Below are positions 28,086 to 36,274 of a stretch of 64,000 nucleotides of DNA, one piece after another. The translations under genes and the position numbers were made by a program. Position 1 is the stretch's first letter; every line of letters begins with the position of its first letter. The notes beneath the pieces are model-generated. The model was not told where the DNA came from, made no database searches, and saw nothing but the letters and a program-made list of their open reading frames with translations. Location: the NCBI GenBank assembly GCA_910586315.1, contig CAJUIP010000016.1, positions 11,087-75,086 of the forward strand, written 5' to 3'. The DNA comes from an uncultured Lachnospiraceae bacterium. Lineage in GTDB: Bacteria; Bacillota; Clostridia; Lachnospirales; Lachnospiraceae.

Positions 28086-28465
28086 TGATTATATTAGACA
28101 CGTGTGTATTATTATGGTTTTTACATGATGATCCAATGCTTCCAGAAAGGGTGGCTAAGAGGATAGAGGAAAGTGAGAAGGCTTATTTAAGTATTGCTTC
28201 TTTATGGGAAGTGGCGATTAAGAAGACCATTAAAAAGCTGGATATTCCAGAAACAGTGAAGGAACTGGAGAAAAAATGTGAGGAGAAACGGATTTTTATT
28301 CTTCCAATAAAGACAGACTATCTTGAAAGAATTCAAAATCTTCCTATGATTCATGCAGACCCATTTGATCGATTAATCATGGCGACCGCTATAGAGGAAA
28401 ATTTGACATTGCTCACTGATGATGGGAAGATTAGATTGTATAAAAGTGTTGTGCAAGAGTGGTAG
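28085..28465 (+). CDS. VapC-type PIN-domain ribonuclease toxin
   Basis: This 126-residue protein has the four acidic positions of a PIN domain: MIILDTCVLLW (Asp near residue 5), LWEVAIKK (Glu near 40), HADPFDRLIMATA (Asp near 90-93) and LLTDDGKI (Asp near 111). PIN toxins cut RNA, often tRNA or rRNA, when freed from their antitoxin. The start overlaps the antitoxin stop by one base (GTGATGA), so the two are translationally coupled. The full catalytic set suggests an active enzyme. The pair follows the NRPS operon by 130 bases but probably has its own promoter. Confidence 0.85.
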   Translation: MIILDTCVLLWFLHDDPMLPERVAKRIEESEKAYLSIASLWEVAIKKTIKKLDIPETVKELEKKCEEKRIFILPIKTDYLERIQNLPMIHADPFDRLIMATAIEENLTLLTDDGKIRLYKSVVQEW

Positions 28466-28480
28466 AAAAAAGTATAGAAT

Positions 28481-28532
28481 AGGGATAACGAGCAGAAAGG
28501 CCGCAGGGAACTGCGGCTTTACGTTTATCCCT
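28481..28532 (+). terminator. Extended hairpin after the toxin-antitoxin pair
   Basis: A GCCGCAG/CTGCGGC stem with a four-base loop is nested in an outer pairing AGGGATAACG / CGTTTATCCCT. The T-run is weak, so termination is likely but not certain. Confidence 0.55.
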
Positions 28533-28821
28533 TTGTGCAGGGGATGGGCTGGTCTGAATTATTGCAGAGACAGCTTTTAGATATGGAAATCTCTGCCCAA
28601 ACGTAAATGAATCTGAACTTATCTGAGAAAAATCCTCAAAAAGCCTTATAAGAGTTCTATTTATTTTATAAAAATCCCAAAAGGCCACACGAAAAAAGTC
28701 ACGATAAACGCATACTTATATTTATTCTTCCGCCATTATCATGTATATTAGTTATGACAGCAAAAAATATCTTTTGCCTGGACCTGCAGGCTGCAGCAGT
28801 AATTCAGGGCATACCAGGAGC

Positions 28822-28984
28822 TGGTGTACTGACACATTTACATTTCACCAAATGACTTGCCTGAATTTCCATCTGCTGCGTTGTTGTCGGTCAACGATGC
28901 CACCGCATCGCCTCCCTCCTCCGCCTTGCAGACTGAAAATTCATTCTGCGTCATTTGACTGAAAGTAAGTGTGTCAGTACACTG
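28822..28984 (-). repeat. Long imperfect hairpin, MITE-like, copy 2
   Basis: A 163-base imperfect inverted repeat. TGTACTGACACATTTAC pairs with GTAAGTGTGTCAGTACA near the ends, AAATGAC pairs with GTCATTT further in, and CGATGCCACCGCATCG closes the apex. Read on the - strand it starts CCAGTGTACTGACAC and carries GGAGGCGATGCGGTGG, close to the element at 16359-16525. The arms of the two copies differ strongly while pairing is kept. No gene is present in it. Confidence 0.75.
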
Positions 28985-29096
28985 GGAGGCCAGCGCTCAG
29001 AAAATAACAAAAGCGCAGACCGACGGAGAATCGGTAAAACCAGAAAAGGCAACGCCCTTTTACAGAACATAACATGAAAGAAATGAGGGACTAAAA

Positions 29097-29753
29097 ATGG
29101 AACACAACATAGTCATCAGAAATGAGAGAGCAGACGATTACAAGACAGTGGAAGAAATTACGAGAAAAGCGTTTTACAATATCTACATTCCGGGATGTAC
29201 GGAACATTACCTGGTTCATATTATGAGGGGGCACGAGGATTTCATCCCGGAGCTGGCGTTTGTTCTGGAGTGCGACGGCAGCGTGATTGGGAACGTCATG
29301 TACACAAAGGCGAAGCTGACAGATGAGAACGGGCATGTAAAAGAGATTTTAACCTTTGGCCCGGTCAGCATTCTGCCGGACTATCAGAGAATGGGGTATG
29401 GAAAAAGGCTTCTGGAGCACTCGTTTGAAAAGGCAAAGGAACTGGGGTATGACACGATTGTCATTTTCGGGAGCCCCGCCAATTATGTCAGCCGCGGCTT
29501 TAAGAGCTGCAAAAAATATCATGTATGTGTTGGAAACGGAAAGTACCCGGCAGCAATGATGGTAAAAGAATTGATTCCTGGTGTACTTGCCGGACATAAA
29601 TGGACGTATCAGGACAGCCCGGTCATGGCAGTCAGCGAGGAAGACGCGAAACGTTATGACGATACGCTTGAAAAAATGGAAAAAAAGCACCAGCCAAGTC
29701 AGGAGGAATTTTATATTATGAGCCATTCCTTCCTTGAAAACGATTCTGAGTGA
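29097..29753 (+). CDS. GNAT-family N-acetyltransferase
   Basis: This 218-residue protein has the GNAT fold. The acetyl-CoA binding motif is FGPVSILPDYQRMGYGKRLLEHS (near residues 82-105, with Q/R-x-x-G-x-G/A as QRMGYG). It is followed by AKELGYDTIVIFGSPANYVSRGF, the usual last strands for small-molecule acetyltransferases of the YhbS type. The substrate is not evident. The start ATG is preceded by a weak AGAAATGAGGGA site. It stands alone between two repeat-rich spacers. Confidence 0.85.
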   Translation: MEHNIVIRNERADDYKTVEEITRKAFYNIYIPGCTEHYLVHIMRGHEDFIPELAFVLECDGSVIGNVMYTKAKLTDENGHVKEILTFGPVSILPDYQRMGYGKRLLEHSFEKAKELGYDTIVIFGSPANYVSRGFKSCKKYHVCVGNGKYPAAMMVKELIPGVLAGHKWTYQDSPVMAVSEEDAKRYDDTLEKMEKKHQPSQEEFYIMSHSFLENDSE

Positions 29754-30162
29754 TTGAAAACAATCCGGATTTGTTGTATGATGGTAGCAGTTTAGATAAG
29801 TCAGCGTGTTTTCCTCATTGACTGTACGAAAACATAGCGGATGGAAATTCAGGAGGCAGGGAAAGACCTCCCCTGCCAAGATTGGCCGTATGTCGTAACC
29901 GTTCTGGATATATCTAAACAGAGCTACGTATGATAAAATACAAATATAAATAGTATTTATTTTATACATTATCAAAATTGATACTGAAAACCCATCTATA
30001 AATCATCTGCAGATTTATAGTGACAGTTCAGCCTTTCGAAAATTTGGGGTAGAACACGTACTGGATTGGGTAAAGCATGCGCTGAAATTTTGGATAAAAC
30101 ACACATTGAAAACTTGTTTTCATAAGCGTTTTATCCGGAACCTTCATAAGGCAGATGCCGTG

Positions 30163-30200
30163 TACTTCTTTGTCCGCGGTACGCGGGCGAGAAGATGCAT
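30163..30200 (+). repeat. REP-like palindromic repeat, copy 3
   Basis: Carries the core TTGTCCGCGGTACGCGGGCG followed by AGAAGATGC. It is nearly identical to the unit at 7912-7950 read on the opposite strand and is separated by only 30 bases from the next copy. Confidence 0.75.
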
Positions 30201-30230
30201 TGACAGCGACGTAACAGCAGCACTAAGAGG

Positions 30231-30281
30231 ATTTCTTTGCCTGCGGTACGCAGGCAGGAAGATGAAGGGCTGAACGGTTAT
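30231..30281 (+). repeat. REP-like palindromic repeat, copy 4
   Basis: TTGCCTGCGGTACGCAGGCA forms the hairpin core, followed by GGAAGATGAAGG and the conserved outer end CTGAACGGTTA that also closes the copy at 8052-8121. Confidence 0.75.
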
Positions 30282-30314
30282 GATTTTTAGAAAGCAGGAA
30301 GGAGTGTGCAGGAA

Positions 30315-30668
30315 ATGACATGTACAGAAGCGGAAAAAATGGTAATGCCTTATATCAACGACAAACTTTCGCCTCAGGAGCTGGAGGATTTCATTGGGCA
30401 CATTAACACCTGTGAGAATTGCCGTGAGGAACTGGAAATCCACTATATGGTGGATGTGGGATTAAAAAAGCTGGACGAGGCGGACGGGACCTATGATATT
30501 GTGGGGGACCTGAAGCGAAAGCTGGAGGAGTCGGCCAATACCATCCGGCGCTTCTTTCTGTTTCAGATAACCAGATATTCCGTGAGCACTTTGATGACGA
30601 TGGCTCTGCTTTTGTCGGTGCTTTTGCAGCTTCGCATCTGGAAGCAGGCGGGTTTTCTGTTTTTTTAG
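30315..30668 (+). CDS. Zinc-finger (zf-HC2/anti-sigma-like) membrane protein
   Basis: This 117-residue protein starts with an anti-sigma-type zinc finger: TCTEAEKMVMPYINDKLSPQ, then HINTCENC, with the H-x3-C-x2-C spacing. It ends with a single hydrophobic span (YSVSTLMTMALLLSVLLQL). This is the ZAS/zf-HC2 layout of membrane anti-sigma factors, but no ECF sigma factor gene is adjacent and the extracytoplasmic part is only about ten residues. It may therefore be a regulator with a distant partner. The ATG at 30315 is chosen; GTG at 30306 is an alternative with a closer GGAAGGAG site. Confidence 0.75.
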   Translation: MTCTEAEKMVMPYINDKLSPQELEDFIGHINTCENCREELEIHYMVDVGLKKLDEADGTYDIVGDLKRKLEESANTIRRFFLFQITRYSVSTLMTMALLLSVLLQLRIWKQAGFLFF

Positions 30669-30708
30669 TATACCGGGAGCATAAAGTGCGGAGCAATCCG
30701 GTATCAAA

Positions 30709-30732
30709 GGGGGCAAAAGACCTTTTGACCCC
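30709..30732 (+). terminator. Hairpin between zinc-finger gene and polA
   Basis: GGGGGCAAAAG pairs with CTTTTGACCCC around two bases (one mismatch), followed by AACATCTTTTT. It could end the upstream transcript or attenuate polA; the T-run is offset by six bases. Confidence 0.45.
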
Positions 30733-30754
30733 AACATCTTTTTAGGAGTGAAGT

Positions 30755-33388
30755 ATGGAAAAACTGTTATTGATTGACGGGCACAGTATTTTAAACCGTG
30801 CCTTTTATGGCGTTCCCAATCTGACCAATGCAGAAGGGGCTCACACCAATGCCGTGTATGGCTTTTTAAATATCCTTTTTAAGCTTTTGGAGGAGGAGAA
30901 GCCGGACTGTCTGGCAGTGGCCTTTGACTTAAAGGCCCCCACCTTCCGCCATAAGATGTATGACGATTACAAGGGAACCAGAAAGCCCATGCCGGAGGAG
31001 CTTCATGAGCAGGTGCCGCTAATGAAGGAGGCTCTGGCAGCCATGGGAATCCCCATTCTCACGAAAGAGGGGTATGAGGCAGACGATATCTTGGGAACGG
31101 CGGCTAAGAGAGCCCAGGCGGAAGGGGCCGAAGTCACGATTGTTTCCGGCGACCGCGACCTTTTGCAGCTTGCCGACGCCCATATTAAAATCAGCATCCC
31201 CAAAACGAGCCGCGGCTCCACGGAGGTTCATACCTATTATCCGGCGGACGTGGTGAAAGAATACCAGGTAACGCCGGAACAGTTCATTGATGTGAAGGCC
31301 CTGATGGGAGATTCCTCCGACAATATCCCGGGGGTTCCTTCTGTTGGAGAAAAAACGGCCACCAGCCTGATTGTACAGTATGGGAGCCTTGCGGGCGTTT
31401 ATGAGCACATTTCAGAGGTGAAGCCGCCCCGCGCGAAAAAGTCCCTGGAGGAGCACAAGGACCTGGCGGATTTATCTTATGCGCTGGCCAAAATCTGTAT
31501 TGACGCGCCTGTGGATTTTTCCATGGAAAACGCGAAAATCGGAGATTTATATACAAAAGAAGCCTACGAGTTCATGAGCCGGATGGGATTTAAGTCCCTG
31601 CTTTCCAGGTTTGGAGAGCACATGAAAAAAGAAGTCTCAGACAAACATGATTTCAGGGCCGTGACAGACCTTTCTCAGGCGGAGGCCCTTTTTGAGGAAG
31701 CCATGAAGGCGGAGAGAATCGGCGGAAATCTTTTGACGGACGGCAAGATGGTCTGCGGCCTCTCCCTGTGCTGGGATGAAACCATGTCTTACTTTTTCCA
31801 TGCGGAAGGATTTTTGACCGGGCAGTATCTGGCCGATAAAATGACCGGGCTTTGCAAAACGGGAAAGGTCTGGGTTATGGATTTGAAGGGAATGCTCCCG
31901 TTCCTTTCCGTGGATTACGGCGATACCGTATACGACGCCGGAGTGGCCGCCTATCTTTTAAATCCGCTGAAGGATTCTTATGAATACGACGACCTGGCCA
32001 GAGACTACCTTGGAAGAACAATGCCCTCCCGAAGCGATCTGTTAAAAAAGCTGAGTTTTGAGGAAGCCTGGGAGACGGAGAGGGAGGCCCTCCTGACCTG
32101 TGCCGGATCTATGGCGTATGCGGCGTACGCGTCCGGGCCGCTTTTGATGGAAAAGCTTTCTGAGGAGGGGATGAAGGATTTATATCTGACCATAGAGCTT
32201 CCCCTGATTTATGCCCTGTTCCATATGGAAGCAGAGGGCATCGCCGTGCGCCCGAAGGAGCTTTCGGATTACGGCGAAAAGCTGAAAAAACAGATTTCGA
32301 TTTTGGAAAAGGAAATCTGGGAGATGACCGGCTGCGAGTTTAATATCAATTCTCCCAAACAGCTGGGGGAGATTCTCTTTGAGAAAATGAAGCTGAAAGG
32401 CGGAAAAAAGACGAAGACAGGCTATTCCACGGCGGCCGACGTGCTGGAAAAGCTGGCGCCGGAGTATCCAGTGGTGAGAAAAATCCTTGATTACCGCCAG
32501 TATGCCAAATTAAATTCCACCTATGCGGACGGACTTGGAACGTACATCGGTTCTGACGGAAGAATCCACAGCCGTTTTAACCAGACCATCACGGCGACAG
32601 GGCGAATCTCCAGCACCGAGCCGAACCTCCAGAATATCCCCATCCGTATGGAACTGGGCCGCGAAATCCGTAAGGTTTTCGTTCCCAGGGATGGATATGT
32701 ATTTCTCGATGCGGACTACTCCCAGATTGAGCTGCGCGTGCTGGCCCATTTATCCGGGGATGAACGGCTCATCGAGGCATATAAAAGCGCCCAGGATATC
32801 CATGCCATCACCGCCTCCCAGGTATTTCACATTCCCCTTGAGGAGGTGACTCCGCTCCAGAGGCGCAATGCCAAGGCGGTGAATTTCGGCATTGTATACG
32901 GAATCAGCGCTTTCGGCCTCAGTGAGGACTTAAGCATTTCCAGGAAAGAGGCTCTGGAATATATTAACAAATACTTTGAAACCTACCCGCAGGTAAAGGA
33001 ATTTCTGGACGGGCTGGTGGAGGGCGCGAAGGAAAAGGGATACGTGTCCACGATGTTTGGCCGCCGCCGTCCGGTGCCGGAATTAAAATCGGCAAACTTT
33101 ATGCAGCGTTCGTTTGGCGAAAGGGTGGCCATGAATTCCCCCATCCAGGGAACGGCTGCCGATATCATTAAAATCGCCATGATCCGGGTGGATAAAAGGC
33201 TTCGCGAAGAGGGCTTCCAGTCCAGGCTGATTCTTCAGGTTCACGACGAACTTTTAGTGGAGACAAAGGAATCGGAGCTTGAGAACGTAAAACAGATTCT
33301 TTCGGAAGAGATGAGTCGGGCCGCCGTTCTTCAGGTAGATCTGGAAATTGATATGCATGACGGAAAAAACTGGTTTGAGGCAAAGTAG
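30755..33388 (+). CDS. polA: DNA polymerase I
   Basis: This 877-residue protein has normal family A length. The N-terminal 5'-3' exonuclease region (about 1-290) shows LLIDGHSILNRAFYG, FDLKAPTFRH, YEADDILGT, SGDRDLLQL and MGDSSDNIPGV. The middle domain lacks the 3'-5' exonuclease acidic residues, where the first motif reads GGNLLTDGK, so proofreading is probably absent, as in many Firmicutes. The polymerase domain (about 480-877) has motif A DADYSQIELRVLAH, the O-helix KAVNFGIVYG and motif C LQVHDELLVE. It begins a run with coaE only 5 bases downstream. It acts in repair and Okazaki fragment maturation. Confidence 0.97.
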   Translation: MEKLLLIDGHSILNRAFYGVPNLTNAEGAHTNAVYGFLNILFKLLEEEKPDCLAVAFDLKAPTFRHKMYDDYKGTRKPMPEELHEQVPLMKEALAAMGIPILTKEGYEADDILGTAAKRAQAEGAEVTIVSGDRDLLQLADAHIKISIPKTSRGSTEVHTYYPADVVKEYQVTPEQFIDVKALMGDSSDNIPGVPSVGEKTATSLIVQYGSLAGVYEHISEVKPPRAKKSLEEHKDLADLSYALAKICIDAPVDFSMENAKIGDLYTKEAYEFMSRMGFKSLLSRFGEHMKKEVSDKHDFRAVTDLSQAEALFEEAMKAERIGGNLLTDGKMVCGLSLCWDETMSYFFHAEGFLTGQYLADKMTGLCKTGKVWVMDLKGMLPFLSVDYGDTVYDAGVAAYLLNPLKDSYEYDDLARDYLGRTMPSRSDLLKKLSFEEAWETEREALLTCAGSMAYAAYASGPLLMEKLSEEGMKDLYLTIELPLIYALFHMEAEGIAVRPKELSDYGEKLKKQISILEKEIWEMTGCEFNINSPKQLGEILFEKMKLKGGKKTKTGYSTAADVLEKLAPEYPVVRKILDYRQYAKLNSTYADGLGTYIGSDGRIHSRFNQTITATGRISSTEPNLQNIPIRMELGREIRKVFVPRDGYVFLDADYSQIELRVLAHLSGDERLIEAYKSAQDIHAITASQVFHIPLEEVTPLQRRNAKAVNFGIVYGISAFGLSEDLSISRKEALEYINKYFETYPQVKEFLDGLVEGAKEKGYVSTMFGRRRPVPELKSANFMQRSFGERVAMNSPIQGTAADIIKIAMIRVDKRLREEGFQSRLILQVHDELLVETKESELENVKQILSEEMSRAAVLQVDLEIDMHDGKNWFEAK

Positions 33389-33392
33389 ATCC

Positions 33393-33992
33393 ATGGACAA
33401 AAGAGAAAAGAAAATCATAGGGATTACCGGCGGCGTGGGCGCCGGTAAGAGCAGTGTTTTAAATATTTTGAAAACAAAATTTGGCGCCAGGATTATTTTG
33501 GCTGATCTGGTGGCCCGCGGCCTGATGGAGCCGGGAACGGAGGGGCTTTTTCTGGTCACAAAAGCCCTAGGGACGGGATTTTTAACGGAGGACGGCCTCG
33601 TGGACCGGACGGCGCTGGCGGATCTTATTTTTCATGACTCTAAGGCCCTTGAGACCATGAATTCCATTATTCATCCCCTGGTATGGGAGGCCATGAAAAC
33701 AGAGGCAGAGGAAGCAGAGGAGTCCCTGATTGTCGTGGAGGCCGCTGTTTTCACCACGGCTCCCAAAGACTTTTTTGACGAATTGTGGTATGTGCATACT
33801 GACGGGGAAACCAGAATCCGGCGGCTCATGGAAAGCCGCGGCTATTCCAGGGAAAAATGCGAGAGCATCATCAAAAACCAGAAGCCGGACTCCTGGTACA
33901 AGGCCCTCTGCGGCCGCGTGATTGACAACAACGGGACGGAAGAAGAGACGGAAAAACAGTTAAAGGAGATTCTTGGCCATGAGATTTGTTAG
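33393..33992 (+). CDS. coaE: Dephospho-CoA kinase
   Basis: This 199-residue kinase catalyses the last step of CoA synthesis, phosphorylation of dephospho-CoA. The P-loop IGITGGVGAGKSSV is at residues 8-21, DLVARGLMEPGTEG lies at about 40, and the LID/CoA-binding region RIRRLMESRGYSREK lies at about 135-150. The N terminus MDKREKK follows the polA stop by four bases and the end overlaps the next gene by 14 bases, so it is in an operon with polA and the MBL hydrolase, an order common in Clostridia. Confidence 0.95.
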   Translation: MDKREKKIIGITGGVGAGKSSVLNILKTKFGARIILADLVARGLMEPGTEGLFLVTKALGTGFLTEDGLVDRTALADLIFHDSKALETMNSIIHPLVWEAMKTEAEEAEESLIVVEAAVFTTAPKDFFDELWYVHTDGETRIRRLMESRGYSREKCESIIKNQKPDSWYKALCGRVIDNNGTEEETEKQLKEILGHEIC

Positions 33993-34776
33993 CATTGCCA
34001 GCGGCAGCAGTGGAAACTGCATCTATGCGGGGACGGAACATACGCACATTCTGGTGGATGCGGGAATCAGCGCCAGGCGGACGGAACAGGGGCTTTTTGA
34101 GGTGGGCGTAAAGCCGTCCGAGCTGTCCGCCATCTTCATCACCCACGAGCATTCCGACCATGTAAAGGGGCTTGGGGTACTGGCCAGAAAATATGAAATC
34201 CCTATTTACGGGACCCAGGGGACCTTGAGGGAAATCCGAAAGATGAAGGGGCTTTTGGAATACCCCAGGGAGCTTTTAACCCCTGTGCTTCCTGATGTAA
34301 AATTTCAGGTGGGAGATCTGGATGTGATGCCCTTCCATATTGATCATGACGCCGCGGACCCGGTGGCATACCGGATTCAGGCCGGAGCGAAGTCCATTGC
34401 CGTCGCCACGGATCTGGGACATTTCAACCAGTATACTATAGATCATCTTCTGGATCTGGATGCGGTTCTTCTGGAATCCAACCATGACAGGCGGATGCTG
34501 GAGACAGGCCCCTATCCCTATTATCTGAAACGGAGAATTATGGGCGATTTCGGACATCTGTCCAATGAGAACGCCGGGCGGCTCTTAAATTGTATTTTAA
34601 ACGATAAGCTGAAACATATTCTGCTAGGCCACTTAAGCAAGGAGAATAACCTGCCGGAACTGGCCTATGAAACCGTCCGCCTGGAGGTGGACATGGGCGA
34701 CTGTCCCTATCAGGCCTCGGATTTTCACATGGCGGTGGCTGGGCGGGACAAGATGTCTGAGATTTTAACGGTGTAG
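33979..34776 (+). CDS. MBL-fold hydrolase of the WalJ/YycJ type
   Basis: This 265-residue metallo-beta-lactamase-fold protein begins MRFVSIASGSSGNCIYAG, the signature start of the YycJ/WalJ group. It has the metal-binding motif THEHSDH near residue 57, with later ligands in FHIDHDAADP and LGHLSKEN. In Bacillus and Streptococcus the relative is linked to WalRK and to DNA repair or cell-division control. Here it is encoded with polA and coaE, which fits a DNA-metabolism role. The ATG at 33979 has AAGGAGA 9 bases upstream and overlaps the coaE end. Confidence 0.9.
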   Translation: MRFVSIASGSSGNCIYAGTEHTHILVDAGISARRTEQGLFEVGVKPSELSAIFITHEHSDHVKGLGVLARKYEIPIYGTQGTLREIRKMKGLLEYPRELLTPVLPDVKFQVGDLDVMPFHIDHDAADPVAYRIQAGAKSIAVATDLGHFNQYTIDHLLDLDAVLLESNHDRRMLETGPYPYYLKRRIMGDFGHLSNENAGRLLNCILNDKLKHILLGHLSKENNLPELAYETVRLEVDMGDCPYQASDFHMAVAGRDKMSEILTV

Positions 34777-34876
34777 CGGGGAAGGCCGCAATCTGGAAAT
34801 TACAGCCGAATGCCGCAGTTTCACACGGGCTGGTTTCGAAATGTGCGCTGTAGTGCTGGGAAATGGAGTTCAAAAA

Positions 34877-36052
34877 ATGGTATATCAGGAAGAAGTACAA
34901 AAGCTGTTTGAAACGTTTCTGACAGAGAATCCCATTGCGGCTGTCTTAAGCGGACAGCTGGAAAAAACAGAATTTCTGAAAATGCGGCTGCACCCGGTAC
35001 TTTTGGGGGAAACCATGATGTTTCAGGCTGAGGAATTTCGGGGAAAGCAGGCCTTTCATAAAAATATGGACAGGGATCAGGCCGCCGGCTACCTGACAGG
35101 GCTTATGGGAACTTCCTTTAAGCAGGCCCAATTAGAGACTGCAGACTGGACGGCTTCGGTTCTTGTGAGCAAAAAGGGGAAGGCCACAATCAAAGTGAAA
35201 AAGCGGGCAGAAGACGGAGAGAGGAAGCTGGAAGACGCCTGGAAAAACGGCCTTTCCCATAACCGGAAAAAGCAGTACATTTTAGAGGAAGGCATTCCGG
35301 TTCCGTTTCTGATTGACCTGGGCGTTCAAACTAGGGAGGGACGGATTGTGCATGCCCGCTATGACAAATTCCGGCAGATCAACCGTTTTCTGGAGTTCAT
35401 TGAGGACATCCTCCCGAGACTTAACAAAGAGCGGGAGTCGGTCATCCTGGACTTTGGATGCGGAAAATCCTATCTGACGTTTGCCATGTATTATTATCTG
35501 AAGGAGCTTAAGGGGTATCCGGTCCGAATTATCGGTCTTGATTTAAAGGAAGACGTCATAGAAAAGTGCAATGCGCTGGCCCGCCGCTATGGATATGAAA
35601 AGCTTACTTTCTATACAGGGAACATCGCCTCCTATGAAGGCGCAGACCAGGTGGATATGGTTGTGACGCTCCATGCCTGCGATACGGCCACGGATTATGC
35701 GCTGGAGAAGGCGGTGCGTCTGGGCGCGTCCGTCATTCTTTCCGTTCCCTGCTGCCAGCATGAACTGAACGGCCAGATGGAAAGCCAGCTCATGAAGCCG
35801 GTGTTTCAGTACGGAATCATAAAAGAGCGGATGGCGGCTCTCTATACGGACGCCCTGCGGGCCCAGATTTTGGAGGCTATGGGCTATCGGGTTCAGATTC
35901 TGGAGTTTATTGACATGGAACATACGCCGAAGAATCTTTTAATCCGCGCCGTGAAGCAGGGGAAGAAAAAAGAAAATCAGAAAGAGCTTTTAGATATTAT
36001 GGAAGAGCTCCATGTGGAGCCAACCCTGTATAAACTGCTAATGCGTAATTGA
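34877..36052 (+). CDS. Class I SAM-dependent methyltransferase (Methyltransf_32-like)
   Basis: This 391-residue protein has an N-terminal domain of about 160 residues of unknown role and then a Rossmann methyltransferase. Motif I VILDFGCGKSYLTFAMYYYL lies near residue 195, GLDLKEDVIEKCN near 225, VVTLHACDTATDYAL near 263, and the sequence SVPCCQHELN near 290. The H-A-C-D and P-C-C-x-H pair is typical of the Methyltransf_32 family (relatives of RRNAD1/METTL25), whose bacterial substrate is unclear but probably RNA. The ATG at 34877 is preferred over an upstream in-frame ATG at 34841. Confidence 0.8.
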   Translation: MVYQEEVQKLFETFLTENPIAAVLSGQLEKTEFLKMRLHPVLLGETMMFQAEEFRGKQAFHKNMDRDQAAGYLTGLMGTSFKQAQLETADWTASVLVSKKGKATIKVKKRAEDGERKLEDAWKNGLSHNRKKQYILEEGIPVPFLIDLGVQTREGRIVHARYDKFRQINRFLEFIEDILPRLNKERESVILDFGCGKSYLTFAMYYYLKELKGYPVRIIGLDLKEDVIEKCNALARRYGYEKLTFYTGNIASYEGADQVDMVVTLHACDTATDYALEKAVRLGASVILSVPCCQHELNGQMESQLMKPVFQYGIIKERMAALYTDALRAQILEAMGYRVQILEFIDMEHTPKNLLIRAVKQGKKKENQKELLDIMEELHVEPTLYKLLMRN

Positions 36053-36099
36053 ACTTCCTGCCGAATTATGGTAGGATTTATCTGGGAATACCAAGATGG

Positions 36100-36213
36100 T
36101 AGGCGGTTAGCCCTCTTCGGAGGGACTGTGACCCTCCGATGATATAGAAACCAGAAACGGAATCTGAGAAAAGAGGGCTACAGCTGTAACTGACTAATCG
36201 GGCTAACCGTCTA
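36100..36213 (+). ncRNA. Candidate structured RNA between convergent genes
   Basis: A 13-bp closing stem (TAGGCGGTTAGCC with GGCTAACCGTCTA, one G-U) encloses a strong inner hairpin CGGAGGG/CCCTCCG. A second pairing, TAGCCCTCTT with AAGAGGGCTA (10 bp perfect), competes with part of the closing stem, so two folds are possible. A further hairpin GGCAT/ATGCC follows near 36232. The region holds no gene. The family is not recognised; the strand is guessed from the gene that precedes it. Confidence 0.45.
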
Positions 36214-36274
36214 TCGGTGGCTCCTGCTGGGCATCTGTAAATGCCGCGGCCCTCTGCAGCACCTTTATAAACTT

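Larger units (their letters stand above)
29754..30314. other. 561-base spacer with hairpins and two REP-like units
   Basis: No gene is visible. It holds a GGCAGGG/CCCTGCC hairpin near 29856-29878, an inverted pair GGATAAAAC/GTTTTATCC near 30092-30135, and two REP-like palindromic units listed separately. The promoter of the zinc-finger gene at 30315 should be here but was not identified. Confidence 0.5.

Noticed and set aside
28741..28962. Open frame of 73 codons inside the repeat-rich spacer
   Set aside because: It lies across the MITE-like hairpin, is biased in composition (Pro, Cys, Arg), has no ribosome binding site and resembles no protein.
32510..32849. Open frames inside polA in other frames
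   Set aside because: They overlap conserved polymerase motifs and carry no independent coding signal.
36100..36260. Assignment of the structured region to RNase P, tmRNA or SRP RNA
   Set aside because: The conserved core sequences of these RNAs are absent and the length is wrong.
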